Source: Mesoflavibacter zeaxanthinifaciens DSM 18436 | GTDB lineage: Bacteria > Bacteroidota > Bacteroidia > Flavobacteriales > Flavobacteriaceae | Direction: 5' to 3' | NCBI RefSeq assembly: GCF_000422365.1 | Contig: NZ_AULQ01000001.1 | Coordinates: forward strand, 372,001 to 436,000 | DNA: 64,000 nucleotides | Shown here: positions 8,407-17,051 of the stretch, piece by piece | How the letters are laid out: each line of letters opens with the position of its first letter | How positions within the stretch are numbered: position 1 is the first letter of the stretch | Translations under genes and position numbers: made by a program | Notes under the pieces: generated by a model | Seen by the model: the letters and a program-made list of their open reading frames with translations, nothing else | The model's database searches: none | What the model was told of the DNA's origin: nothing

Positions 8407-9456
8407 TTATTCGTCGTCAAAATTGATGACTTGTGTTTCTTTCTTGCGTTTTCCATCGTCAGCATTATTGTCATCACCTTTTTTCTTTTTCTTATTTCTG
8501 TTTCTGTTAGCTTTTCTTTCGTATTCATCCATCACATTAGTACCATTATCTACTTTAGGATCTTTATGAAAATCAAGCCTGTAAGATGCACCAAAGTTTA
8601 AACTAAACACAGAAGGTGTATCTTTAGTATTAAATGTAAGTGCTGTATCTAACTGAAAATCTTTTCCGAAAAGGTAAGCTCCACCAAATCTAAATAAATT
8701 ATCGGCATAATAATCTCCGCTAATACCTTGAGTTTCTCCGAATAGAACAAATTTTTCGTTTAGAGCTTTTGTTAGTGTTAAAATATATTGAAAGCTAGAA
8801 AAATCTGTGCCTAACCTTTCCATAGAAAAGTTAGTGACAAACACCCAACCGCTACTAAAGTTATTTTGCGTAGCAACCATAGCTTTAAAATTAACGCCAC
8901 CTTCATAAGCAGGACTTGTAAATGGGTTAGAATAAGGAACGTAAATATTATCTTTTGCATCCAAATTAACGCCACCGTAAACAGCTACTGCAGGAATTAA
9001 ATTACTCCACTTAAATTTTCTATTAGCATGATAACTATATAAATTAGGTTTTTCTTCTTCTTTATTTTTATAAGGATCATAGACTAAATACTTGGCTCCT
9101 AAAGCAAAGTTTCTAAAGTTAGATCGGTTTGTTTCATTTGGAGAAAGTGAAGATCTATTATCTGTAAAAGTATCGTTTTGATAAGTTCCTTCTAGATTAA
9201 TTTCTAACTCTTCCCAAAGTAAACCGTAGCGTAAAGCAAAGTCAATACCAAAACCTTTAGCTTCATTCTTTAAAGGTGTATGTTTTTCGTTTACAGTGTA
9301 AGGTCCAGCTTCAATTTGACCAACATTTACACCAACAGCAAAAGCGCTTTTAGACTCGCCAGGTCTGTTAGAGTTTATAACTTCTGTATACTGAGAAAAT
9401 GCTGAAATACTGAAGAAAAATAATATGTATTTACAATAGAATTTTGGGTTAAGCAT
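8407..9456 (-). CDS. Outer-membrane beta-barrel protein (Phenol_MetA_deg/transporter-like) with charged C-terminal tail
   Basis: The protein has 349 residues. A signal peptide ends near residue 21 (SAFSQ). After EVINSNRPGES come alternating amphipathic strands up to NFGASYRLDFHKD near residue 300, as in the MetA-pathway transporter-like barrels common in Flavobacteriaceae. About 45 residues then follow, first lysine/arginine-rich and then acidic, and the protein ends in DDE. An outer-membrane barrel normally ends on an aromatic strand that the BAM complex recognises, so this tail is unusual. It lies upstream of the GNAT-like gene in a likely two-gene operon. The cargo is unknown; many of these proteins are annotated simply as transporter. 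Confidence 0.7.
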   Translation of the reverse strand: MLNPKFYCKYILFFFSISAFSQYTEVINSNRPGESKSAFAVGVNVGQIEAGPYTVNEKHTPLKNEAKGFGIDFALRYGLLWEELEINLEGTYQNDTFTDNRSSLSPNETNRSNFRNFALGAKYLVYDPYKNKEEEKPNLYSYHANRKFKWSNLIPAVAVYGGVNLDAKDNIYVPYSNPFTSPAYEGGVNFKAMVATQNNFSSGWVFVTNFSMERLGTDFSSFQYILTLTKALNEKFVLFGETQGISGDYYADNLFRFGGAYLFGKDFQLDTALTFNTKDTPSVFSLNFGASYRLDFHKDPKVDNGTNVMDEYERKANRNRNKKKKKGDDNNADDGKRKKETQVINFDDE

Positions 9457-9535
9457 AGCTATTTGTTTAAAGTCAAATATAGAGATTTTATATTTTTTTT
9501 AGCTATTAAATAACGAAATTAAAATTAGAGAATTG

Positions 9536-9543
9536 TATTTTTG
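9536..9543 (+). promoter_or_regulatory. -7 element TATTTTTG of the DUF4834-YfhO-GT4-flippase operon
   Basis: It is a perfect TAnnTTTG match 24 bases before the DUF4834 start, and the only good promoter seen before the four co-directional genes. Confidence 0.5.
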
Positions 9544-9567
9544 TATTTATAGAATAAAATTTGAATT

Positions 9568-9819
9568 ATGGGTTTATTAAGAACCATTTTAATAATATTA
9601 TTAATTTACTACGGATTTAAAATCCTATCAAGAATTTTTGCGCCTGTCTTATTTAAATACGCTGCCAAAAAAGCTGAACAACGTTTTGGTGGTGCATTTA
9701 ATCAACAACGTCAAGAACCAATTAATAAAGAAGGTGAAGTGACTATAGACAAAATGCCAGAAAATAAATCTTCAAATAAAAATGTTGGTGAGTATGTAGA
9801 TTACGAAGAAATTGAGTAA
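9568..9819 (+). CDS. DUF4834 small membrane protein
   Basis: The protein has 83 residues. One membrane segment (about 4-25, LLRTILIILLIYYGFKIL) is followed by a basic stretch FKYAAKKAEQRFG and an acidic polar tail ending YVDYEEIE. This layout matches DUF4834, a short Bacteroidetes family of unknown role. It begins the operon, 30 bases before YfhO. The membrane anchor and charged tail suggest a role at the cytoplasmic face, perhaps with the YfhO machinery. Confidence 0.8.
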   Translation: MGLLRTILIILLIYYGFKILSRIFAPVLFKYAAKKAEQRFGGAFNQQRQEPINKEGEVTIDKMPENKSSNKNVGEYVDYEEIE

Positions 9820-9849
9820 TTTTCAACCTCATTGAATTTATAAATATTT

Positions 9850-12264
9850 ATGCCGTTTTCTTTCAAAAAGTTGTTGCCACACATTATTGTGTTGGTAAGT
9901 TTTATTGTTTGCGCTTTATTATATTTTAATCCCGTTTTGCAGGGAAAAACGATTTTTCAAAGTGATATTGTCCATTACCAAGGTATGGCAAAGCAGCAAA
10001 AAGATTTTAAAGCTGAAACTGGAGAAGAAACCTATTGGACAAATAGTGCATTTGGCGGTATGCCAACCTATCAATTAGGAGCAAAATACCCAAATAATTA
10101 TATCAAAAAATTAGATTTATCATTACGCTTTTTACCTAGACCAGCAGATTATTTATTTCTTTACTTTTTAGGCTTTTATATTCTGCTTTTAGTGCTAAAA
10201 GTAGACTGGAAATTAGCTGGATTAGGCGCGTTAGCGTTTGGTTTTTCAACTTATCTTATCATAATACTTGGCGTTGGTCATAATAGTAAAGCACATGCTA
10301 TTGCTTATATGCCTTTAGTGTTAAGCGGTATTATCCTCACCTTCAGAAAAAAATATATCGCTGGTTTTTTACTAACAGCTGTTGCAATGGGATTAGAGCT
10401 TGTTGCAAATCACTATCAAATGACCTATTATTTACTATTGCTAGTCATAATTTTAGGTATAGTGTATTTAATAGACGCTTATAAAAAACAAGAATTACCG
10501 CACTACTTTAAGTCTATTGGCATTTTAGTTGTTGCTGTAATTTTGTCTATAGGCCTTAATGCTACAAATATTTTAGCTACAAAAGAATATGTTAATGAAA
10601 GTACACGCGGAAAATCTGAGTTAACCATTAATCCAGACGGTACAAATCGAGAAAACACAAACGGTTTAAGTAAGGAGTACATCACAGAATATAGTTACGG
10701 TATAATTGAAAGTTTTAATCTATTTATTCCAAGATTTTATGGTGGCGGAAGCGGTGAAGATGTTGGCGAAAACTCTGCAATGTATGAGTTTTTTACAGAT
10801 AGAGGCGTATCACCAGCAGAAGCCAAAGAATATGCAAAAAGTACACCAACATATTGGGGCGATCAAACCATAGTAGAAGCTCCAGCATACATTGGAGCGG
10901 TTGTGATTTTTCTTTTTGTATTAGGATTGTTTTTAGTAAAAGGTCGTTTAAAATGGTGGCTTGTTGGAGGCACAGTTTTATCACTTCTTTTATCCTACGG
11001 AAAGAACCTAGAATTTCTAACCGACTTTTTTATAAACTTTGTACCGTTATACAATAAATTTAGAGCAGTAAGTTCAATACAAGTTATTTTAGAATTGTGT
11101 ATTCCTATTTTGGCAATAATTGCAATAAAAAAATTATTTGATAATACTTCTGATGAAGAAAAGCTAAACGCACTAAAGAAAACAACAATGATAACTGCAG
11201 GATTTGCAGTTTTAATTCTGTTAGGAAAACTATTTGGAGTATTTGATTTTGTTGGTGGTAATGACGGGTATTATCGTCAAAATTACGGTCAAGAATTTGT
11301 AGATGCGTTGCGTGAAGATCGTGCTAGTTTCTTAACTATGGATACGTTTAGAACGTTGATTTTCGTATTGCTTTCCGCAGGAATTATCTATTTATTCTTA
11401 AAGAAGAAATTTACCGAAACTAAAGTCATTCTTGCGTTTGCTGTTCTTATTGTAATAGATCTTGTAAGTGTAGATAGACGTTATGTTAACAATGACGATT
11501 TTGTTTCTAAAATTAAAATGGAACGTCCATATCAAGCTAATAAAGCCGATTTACAAATCCTAAAAGACGATTCTAATTATAGAGTGTATGATTTAACTTC
11601 AGGTGGCGCAAAAGCAAGTTATTTCCACAATGCTTTAGGCGGTTATCATGCTGCAAAACCTAAACGTTATCAAGATTTATACGAATTTTACCTATCAAAA
11701 AATAACATCAATGTTCTTAATATGCTTAATGCTAAGTATATTATTGGACAAGGTGAAAACGGAGAGCCTTTCCCATATCTAAACAATGACGCTAACGGAA
11801 ATGCTTGGTTTGTAAAACAACTTAAAAACGTTAAAAATGCAGATCAAGAAATAAAAATATTAGATAGTTTAGATAATAAAAATGTAGCTGTTTTTAGTAT
11901 AACAGATCTTAAAGCAAAAACTTTCAAAGTAGATTCTACAGCATCTATAAAAGTTGAAACTTATAAACCTAACTATATCAAATACAGTTCAAATAATTCA
12001 AATGATGGTTTTGTAGTATTTTCAGAAATGTATTATGCCAATGGTTGGAATGCTTATATTGACGGAAACGAAAAGCCTCATTATAAAGTGAATTACGCAT
12101 TAAGAGGTTTACAAATACCAAAAGGCAATCATACTATTGAGTTTAAATTTGAGCCAAAAGTAGTTAAAACTGGTAGTCAGATTGCTTTAGCAAGTTCGGT
12201 AATATTATTTCTTTTAATAATAGGAGGATTATTTTATCAGTTTAAAACAAGTAAACCAGAATAA
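9850..12264 (+). CDS. YfhO-family integral membrane protein
   Basis: The protein has 804 residues with roughly a dozen membrane helices, starting with LPHIIVLVSFIVCALLYF. Long loops hold QSDIVHYQGMAKQQKDF and a C-terminal soluble domain of about residues 550-770, then a last helix. The family relates to GT-C glycosyltransferases; in Gram-positive bacteria YfhO homologues add sugars to teichoic or lipoteichoic acids using lipid-linked donors. The opening loop with acidic residues fits a GT-C active site. The next genes are a GT4 glycosyltransferase (1 base after its stop) and a flippase, so it probably modifies an envelope glycan or glycoprotein. The acceptor is unknown. Confidence 0.85.
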   Translation: MPFSFKKLLPHIIVLVSFIVCALLYFNPVLQGKTIFQSDIVHYQGMAKQQKDFKAETGEETYWTNSAFGGMPTYQLGAKYPNNYIKKLDLSLRFLPRPADYLFLYFLGFYILLLVLKVDWKLAGLGALAFGFSTYLIIILGVGHNSKAHAIAYMPLVLSGIILTFRKKYIAGFLLTAVAMGLELVANHYQMTYYLLLLVIILGIVYLIDAYKKQELPHYFKSIGILVVAVILSIGLNATNILATKEYVNESTRGKSELTINPDGTNRENTNGLSKEYITEYSYGIIESFNLFIPRFYGGGSGEDVGENSAMYEFFTDRGVSPAEAKEYAKSTPTYWGDQTIVEAPAYIGAVVIFLFVLGLFLVKGRLKWWLVGGTVLSLLLSYGKNLEFLTDFFINFVPLYNKFRAVSSIQVILELCIPILAIIAIKKLFDNTSDEEKLNALKKTTMITAGFAVLILLGKLFGVFDFVGGNDGYYRQNYGQEFVDALREDRASFLTMDTFRTLIFVLLSAGIIYLFLKKKFTETKVILAFAVLIVIDLVSVDRRYVNNDDFVSKIKMERPYQANKADLQILKDDSNYRVYDLTSGGAKASYFHNALGGYHAAKPKRYQDLYEFYLSKNNINVLNMLNAKYIIGQGENGEPFPYLNNDANGNAWFVKQLKNVKNADQEIKILDSLDNKNVAVFSITDLKAKTFKVDSTASIKVETYKPNYIKYSSNNSNDGFVVFSEMYYANGWNAYIDGNEKPHYKVNYALRGLQIPKGNHTIEFKFEPKVVKTGSQIALASSVILFLLIIGGLFYQFKTSKPE

Positions 12265-12265
12265 T

Positions 12266-13549
12266 ATGCCTAAACGTGTTCTTATAGTTACTTACTATTG
12301 GCCACCAGCTGGAGGACCAGGTGTACAACGTTGGTTAAAATTTGTAAAATACTTACCAGAACATGATATAGAACCAATAGTTTATTGTCCTTCTAATGCT
12401 AATTACCCTATAATTGATAAGACTTTAAAGGATGAAATTCCTGAAAATGCAATCATTTTAAAACAACCCATAAAAGAGCCATATAAATTGGCTAATTTGT
12501 TTTCTAAACAAACCAAAACAATTAGTAAAGGGATTATAAAAGAAAAAAACAAGCAAAGCATACCAGAACGTTTGTTGTTATTTATTAGAGGTAACTTTTT
12601 TATTCCAGACGCCAGAAAACAATGGGTAAAACCATCTACTAATTTTTTAACAACTTACATTCAAGATTTTAATATAGATACTGTAATTACAACTGGTCCG
12701 CCACATAGTTTACATTTAATTGGTTTAAAAATTAAACAAAAATTAGATGTTAATTGGATTGCAGATTTTAGAGATCCTTGGACAAGTATAGGTTACCATA
12801 AGCAGCTTAAATTAACCAATTATGCAAAAAAGCAACACAAGCAATTAGAAAGCAAAGTGCTTAATCAAGCCGATCAGATTGTGGTAACAAGTCCAAGTAC
12901 AAAAACTGAATTTGAAACTATTACAGATAAGCCAATTAGCGTGATAACAAACGGTTACGATAAAGAAAAAGTAATAGTTAACGATTTAGATGAAAAATTT
13001 ACCATATCTCACATAGGTTCTTTATTATCTAAAAGAAATCCTGAGATTTTATGGCAAGCACTTTCTGAATTTGTTAAGGAAGATGAAAATTTCGCAAAAC
13101 ATTTTCAGTTAAATTTAGTAGGTGAAGTAGGAGAGAACGTGTTAAACTCTTTAAAACATCATAATCTAATTGATTATGTAAATAAAGTTGGGTATGTTTC
13201 ACATAGTGAAGCTGTTAAATTTCAAAAAAAATCACAAATATTGTTGCTTATTGAAATAAATTCTGAAGATACTAAAGCTATTATTCCTGGTAAATTATTT
13301 GAATATATGGTGTCTAATAGACCAATATTAGCAGTTGGACCTAAAGGTGCGGATATTGAAAATATTATTAAGCAAACAAATACAGGACAGTTTTTTGATT
13401 ACTCAGAATTTTCAGCTTTAAAAACAGCTATAAAACAACTTTTTGAAGATTATCAAAATAATTCTTTAAAGGTTAATGCTATTGGATTACAACGTTTTTC
13501 GCGACAAGCGTTAACAAAACAATTAGTAGATTTGATTAATAATCTATAA
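12266..13549 (+). CDS. Glycosyltransferase family 4-like protein
   Basis: The protein has 427 residues with a GT-B fold. The N-terminal domain starts KRVLIVTYYWPPAGGPGVQRW, a glycine-rich acceptor-domain loop. The C-terminal domain has ISHIGSLLSKRNP and later IIPGKLFEYMVSNRPILAVGP, the nucleotide-sugar binding region with the E-x-x-x-x-x-x-P pattern of GT4 enzymes. It should move a sugar from an NDP-sugar to a lipid- or glycan-linked acceptor on the cytoplasmic side. It is translationally linked to YfhO and lies 32 bases before a flippase, which is the order expected for building and exporting a glycan. Confidence 0.85.
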   Translation: MPKRVLIVTYYWPPAGGPGVQRWLKFVKYLPEHDIEPIVYCPSNANYPIIDKTLKDEIPENAIILKQPIKEPYKLANLFSKQTKTISKGIIKEKNKQSIPERLLLFIRGNFFIPDARKQWVKPSTNFLTTYIQDFNIDTVITTGPPHSLHLIGLKIKQKLDVNWIADFRDPWTSIGYHKQLKLTNYAKKQHKQLESKVLNQADQIVVTSPSTKTEFETITDKPISVITNGYDKEKVIVNDLDEKFTISHIGSLLSKRNPEILWQALSEFVKEDENFAKHFQLNLVGEVGENVLNSLKHHNLIDYVNKVGYVSHSEAVKFQKKSQILLLIEINSEDTKAIIPGKLFEYMVSNRPILAVGPKGADIENIIKQTNTGQFFDYSEFSALKTAIKQLFEDYQNNSLKVNAIGLQRFSRQALTKQLVDLINNL

Positions 13550-13581
13550 ATTTCAACCACAAAATTTAATTTGTAAACTTA

Positions 13582-15036
13582 ATGGGTATAGTCGTTAATC
13601 AATCCATAAAAAACACGGTAATTACTTACCTTGGTTTTGGTATTGGTGCTATTAATGTAGTGTTTTTATATACTAAATTTTTATCCGACGACTATTTTGG
13701 ATTAATTACTTTTATACTCTCTACAGCCAATATTTTAATGCCTTTAATGGCTTTTGGTACACATAATACGATAATTAAATTCTTTTCGTCATTTAAGACT
13801 AGACAATCACAAAATGGGTTTTTAACCTTAATGTTATTTTTGCCTTTAATTGTCATTATTCCGTTAGGTTTTATAGGTGTTTTAGCATATGATACCATTG
13901 GAAATTGGCTTGCAAAAGAAAACCCAATAATCAAAGATTACAGTTGGTTAATTTACGTTTGCGCTATTGCTTTTGCTTACTTTGAGGTGTTTTATGCATG
14001 GAGTAAAGTACATTTACATAGTGTGTTTGGTAATTTTATGAAAGAGGTTTTTCATAGACTTTGTATTTCTATTTTGTTGTTAGCACTTCATTTTAGATAT
14101 TTAAATGTACAGCAGCTTATTTATGGTATAGTTATCGTTTATATTGTAAGAATGGTCGTGATGAAACTTTATGCATTCAATTTAAAACTACCAGTATTTA
14201 AATTTGTTAAAATTCCTAAATTATCAAGTGTTTTAAAATACTCTTCATTAATAATTATTGCAGGCTCTATCGCAAATATCATTCTTGAAATTGATAAGTT
14301 TATGATTGGTCAGTTTGAAGCATTAAATAATGTAGCTTATTATGGCGTAGCTATTTATATTGCTACGGTTATTGGTGTGCCATCACGATCTATGCATCAA
14401 ATAACAAACCCATTAACAGCACAATTTTTAAATGAAAAAAATAAAGTTGAACTTAAAAAACTATATCAAAAAAGCTCGTTAAATTTATTCATAATTAGCG
14501 GATTTATCTTTTTAGCAATTATAGTCAATATTAATCAGCTATATACAATGATTCCTGATAATTACTCAGAAGGTTTTTTAGTAGTTCTAGTTATTGGTTT
14601 AGCTAAACTATTTGATAATCTTTTAGGAAACAATAACGCTATTCTTTTTAATAGTGATTATTATAGAATGGTATTGGTCTTTGGAGTTATGTTGGCTATT
14701 TTAACCATAATTTTAAATCTGGTTTTTATTCCCGTTTACGGTATTAATGGTGCAGCTTACGCAAGTTGTATAACCATCTTTGTGTACAATACTGTAAAGT
14801 TGTTATTTGTTTATAGTAAATTTAAAATTCAACCGTTTACCAAAGAAACATTAAACTCTGCGTTACTAATTTTAGTTTGTGCTTTTGGTTTATTCTTTTG
14901 GGAATTTCCTTTTCATTCAATAATTAACATAGGTTTAAAATCAATACTTCTTGTATTAATTTATGGATTAAGCGTTTATAAGCTTAATTTATCTTCAGAA
15001 ATTACAGGAATTTTAAATTCATTTTTAAAGAAATAA
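13582..15036 (+). CDS. Oligosaccharide flippase-family (Wzx-like, MOP superfamily) membrane protein
   Basis: The protein has 484 residues and about 12-14 helices across its length, opening with SIKNTVITYLGFGIGAINVVFLYTKF-type sequence, the N-terminal helix of polysaccharide biosynthesis flippases. A conserved-looking segment AGSIANIILEIDKFMIGQF is near residues 225-245. The role would be to move lipid-linked saccharide units from the inner to the outer leaflet of the inner membrane. It is last in the four-gene operon. No polymerase (Wzy) or chain-length regulator is nearby, so the exported unit may be short, or polymerised by YfhO or by genes elsewhere. Confidence 0.85.
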   Translation: MGIVVNQSIKNTVITYLGFGIGAINVVFLYTKFLSDDYFGLITFILSTANILMPLMAFGTHNTIIKFFSSFKTRQSQNGFLTLMLFLPLIVIIPLGFIGVLAYDTIGNWLAKENPIIKDYSWLIYVCAIAFAYFEVFYAWSKVHLHSVFGNFMKEVFHRLCISILLLALHFRYLNVQQLIYGIVIVYIVRMVVMKLYAFNLKLPVFKFVKIPKLSSVLKYSSLIIIAGSIANIILEIDKFMIGQFEALNNVAYYGVAIYIATVIGVPSRSMHQITNPLTAQFLNEKNKVELKKLYQKSSLNLFIISGFIFLAIIVNINQLYTMIPDNYSEGFLVVLVIGLAKLFDNLLGNNNAILFNSDYYRMVLVFGVMLAILTIILNLVFIPVYGINGAAYASCITIFVYNTVKLLFVYSKFKIQPFTKETLNSALLILVCAFGLFFWEFPFHSIINIGLKSILLVLIYGLSVYKLNLSSEITGILNSFLKK

Positions 15037-15038
15037 AA

Positions 15039-15082
15039 AAGCCCTATAACTTAAGGTTGTATAAACCATCGTTACAGGACTT
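15039..15082 (-). terminator. Nested-hairpin terminator of the repeat-protein gene
   Basis: On the minus strand AAGTCCTGTAAC pairs with GTTATAGGGCTT with two G-U pairs, enclosing a GGTT/AACC inner stem, followed by TTTTTTATTT. On the plus strand the same pairs would be A-C mismatches, so it works mainly for the minus-strand gene. Confidence 0.7.
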
Positions 15083-15103
15083 ATAGTAAGTGTTATAAAT
15101 ATT

Positions 15104-16237
15104 TTATCCTCTTCTTCCAGATCTAGAAGACGATCTTGATGTACTTCTTGATTTAGAACTTGATCTACTTGAAGATGCTTTTGATCTTGAGTTAGATCTA
15201 TTTGTAGTTGCTTTAGTAGATGTTTTTGGTCTACTTGTGTTAGCTCTAGTTTGTGTTCTAGTTCTAGGCTTAGAAGTAACAGTGTTATTTCTAACTGCTC
15301 TTGGTTTGGAAATATTACTATTACTGCGTGTTCTAGGTTTTGTAATATTTTTTGAATTACCTCTAGTTTTTGGAGCGCTAATAGAGTTATTTTCTCGTGT
15401 TCTAGGTTGCGTAGCAGAACTATTTCCTCTAGTTCTTGGTCTAGAAGCTACTCCGTTTCCTCTTGTTCTAGGAGAAGAAGTAGTTGCATTACTACGTGTT
15501 CTAGGCACATTATTTCTTGTAATATTTCTTACAGCTCTACCATTACCACGAGTAGCTAAACTTCTGTTTCTTGATATTGTATTACCACGTCTTGTTGCTA
15601 CAGCAGTTGTACGTCTGTAATTGTTTACAAAAGGTCTTGTATATGCATATCTAATAGGTCTATAATATCTTCTATATGGAGTAGTATAAACAACTCTGTA
15701 TAATGGAGCAGGTACTACATAATATGAATGCCAAGGTCTATATACATAAACTCTGTTGTAAATATTTATAAATCCTGTACAGTGAGAAAAGCGGTTGTAA
15801 CGGTTATAATGAACATAAAGTCCGCCAACTCTAGTAACAAAACCACGATTATTATAGTTAATCCTAACGTTACCAATTTGATTTACACGTCCATAATAAT
15901 CATAGAATATTGGTGTGTTTTCAACTTGTATAATAGCACCATACTCATCATATTGTACATATGGGTTGTAATCATAACCAGTATTAAAACTAATAGAAGC
16001 ATTTGGAGTGTTTACTGAAACATTTACGTTAGGACCATAATTTGGTATATAAAAATCAAATTGCCCATCTGCAAAAACTGAAAACTCAATTCCAGCTTCT
16101 GTAAAAATGAAAGAATTGCCATAACCTCGGTTATAAGATTCGTTTATAGTTAAACTTTCAGCGTTTTTTGTTGTGTCTGCATTAACAGCAAAAATACTTA
16201 AAGTAAATGCTGATAATAAAAGGAATAATTTCTTCAT
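15104..16237 (-). CDS. Secreted protein with 16-residue YNRxG repeats and an Arg/Ser/Thr-rich tail
   Basis: The protein has 377 residues. A signal peptide covers 1-20 (FAVNA). Residues 47-64 (EAGIEFSVFADGQFDFYI) match the paralogue next door. Residues 96-159 are four tandem 16-residue units (pattern Y-x-x-x-G-x-V-x-x-I/V-G-x-x-x-x-x), followed by a Tyr/Arg/Pro-rich segment. From about residue 208 to the end the chain is low-complexity and very basic, with about seven copies of an 11-13-residue unit centred on PRTRGN, and then an RS/SR/SK run. I recognise no named domain. After export the tail should bind acidic polymers such as DNA, LPS or polysaccharide. The apparent opposite-strand frames are by-products of the tail composition. 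Confidence 0.8.
   Translation of the reverse strand: MKKLFLLLSAFTLSIFAVNADTTKNAESLTINESYNRGYGNSFIFTEAGIEFSVFADGQFDFYIPNYGPNVNVSVNTPNASISFNTGYDYNPYVQYDEYGAIIQVENTPIFYDYYGRVNQIGNVRINYNNRGFVTRVGGLYVHYNRYNRFSHCTGFINIYNRVYVYRPWHSYYVVPAPLYRVVYTTPYRRYYRPIRYAYTRPFVNNYRRTTAVATRRGNTISRNRSLATRGNGRAVRNITRNNVPRTRSNATTSSPRTRGNGVASRPRTRGNSSATQPRTRENNSISAPKTRGNSKNITKPRTRSNSNISKPRAVRNNTVTSKPRTRTQTRANTSRPKTSTKATTNRSNSRSKASSSRSSSKSRSTSRSSSRSGRRG
15107..15616 (-). repeat. Low-complexity Arg-rich tail with tandem PRTRGN units
   Basis: Units begin SPRTRGN, RPRTRGN, QPRTREN, APKTRGN, KPRTRSN, KPRAVRN and KPRTRTQ at 11-13-codon spacing, then run into RSNSRSK and SSSRSS-type sequence. Confidence 0.8.
15761..15952 (-). 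repeat. Four 16-codon tandem repeats in the larger secreted paralogue
   Basis: Residues 96-111, 112-127, 128-143 and 144-159 each start with YD or YN. The middle units read YDYYGRVNQIGNVRIN and YNNRGFVTRVGGLYVH. Confidence 0.8.
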
Positions 16238-16328
16238 AACTAATTGTTTTATGATTGAACATTTAAATATTTACAAGCATCATGCCAAAAACCAAAACAG
16301 CTATAATTGTTATTAGGTTGTAAAATGA

Positions 16329-16363
16329 AAAAACCTCGTAAATAAAGACTTACGAGGTTTTTT
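16329..16363. terminator. Intrinsic terminator after the smaller secreted paralogue
   Basis: AAAAACCTCGTAA (16329-16341) pairs perfectly with TTACGAGGTTTTT (16350-16362). It lies between the two paralogues, so they are probably transcribed separately. Confidence 0.85.
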
Positions 16364-16376
16364 GTTTTGATTGAAA

Positions 16377-17051
16377 TTATTTTTTCAATTTAGGTTTTTC
16401 GGTTTTTACACCATTTCTATAGTAGTAAAAATCGTCATTATTATAATTGTAATCATAATTATTATCTATTGGTGATCCGTATGGATTTCCGTAGTTATTA
16501 TCTAACACAAAAGACGTATTGTATCTATTTACATGACCAATTGTTCTAATTAACCTTCCGTGTCTGTTATAAATCAAACGCATTCCGCCAATACGACTTA
16601 CCAAGCCTTGTCTATTATAACTTACATAAACAGACCCTAATCGTTTAACCTGTCCTTGTCTATTATAATTTAAAAACACATAGCCAACACGTCTTACTTT
16701 ACCAGATCTATCATGTAAAACAATGGTTCCGTTGTTTGTTGGTCCATAGTAGGTATTGTAAGTGCCTGGTGCTCCATAAGTACGATTTATACTGCTACGT
16801 CTTGTGTTTACATTTACATTGTTACGTCTGTAATAATTATCACCTTGTGTATAATCTAATTGAGTATTAAAATCAAAGCTTCCATCAGGAAAGATTAAAA
16901 ATTCTACACCGCGTTCTACAAACATAGTAGGTTGTACAAAACGGTTTGGGTTAACAACTAAATCTTCACCTTGCGATGCAGACTTATTTTCTGCTGTTAC
17001 AGTGGTTAATCCCATTAACACACCTGTAATTAAAAGTACTAGTTTTTTCAT
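16377..17051 (-). CDS. Secreted protein with four 16-residue YNRxG repeats
   Basis: The protein has 224 residues. A signal peptide covers about 1-20. Residues 44-60 (FVERGVEFLIFPDGSFDF) match the larger paralogue. Residues 113-176 are four exact 16-residue units: HDRSGKVRRVGYVFLN, YNRQGQVKRLGSVYVS, YNRQGLVSRIGGMRLI and YNRHGRLIRTIGHVNR. The pattern, with glycine turns and alternating hydrophobic positions, suggests beta-hairpin stacking like YD/RHS-type or MORN-type repeats, though it matches neither exactly. The rest is Asn/Tyr-rich, ending in a short lysine tail. No named domain is recognised. Export to the periplasm or surface is likely. Confidence 0.8.
   Translation of the reverse strand: MKKLVLLITGVLMGLTTVTAENKSASQGEDLVVNPNRFVQPTMFVERGVEFLIFPDGSFDFNTQLDYTQGDNYYRRNNVNVNTRRSSINRTYGAPGTYNTYYGPTNNGTIVLHDRSGKVRRVGYVFLNYNRQGQVKRLGSVYVSYNRQGLVSRIGGMRLIYNRHGRLIRTIGHVNRYNTSFVLDNNYGNPYGSPIDNNYDYNYNNDDFYYYRNGVKTEKPKLKK
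16524..16715 (-). repeat. Four 16-codon tandem repeats in the smaller secreted paralogue
   Basis: Consensus YNRxGxVxRIGxVxxx at residues 113-128, 129-144, 145-160 and 161-176, with no gaps between units. Confidence 0.85.

Noticed and set aside
15237-16018. Plus-strand frames opposite the secreted repeat protein
   Set aside because: The frames are leucine/valine-rich or serine/asparagine-rich and contain no coherent domain. They mirror the Arg/Ser-rich tail and the Tyr/Asn-rich repeat region on the minus strand.
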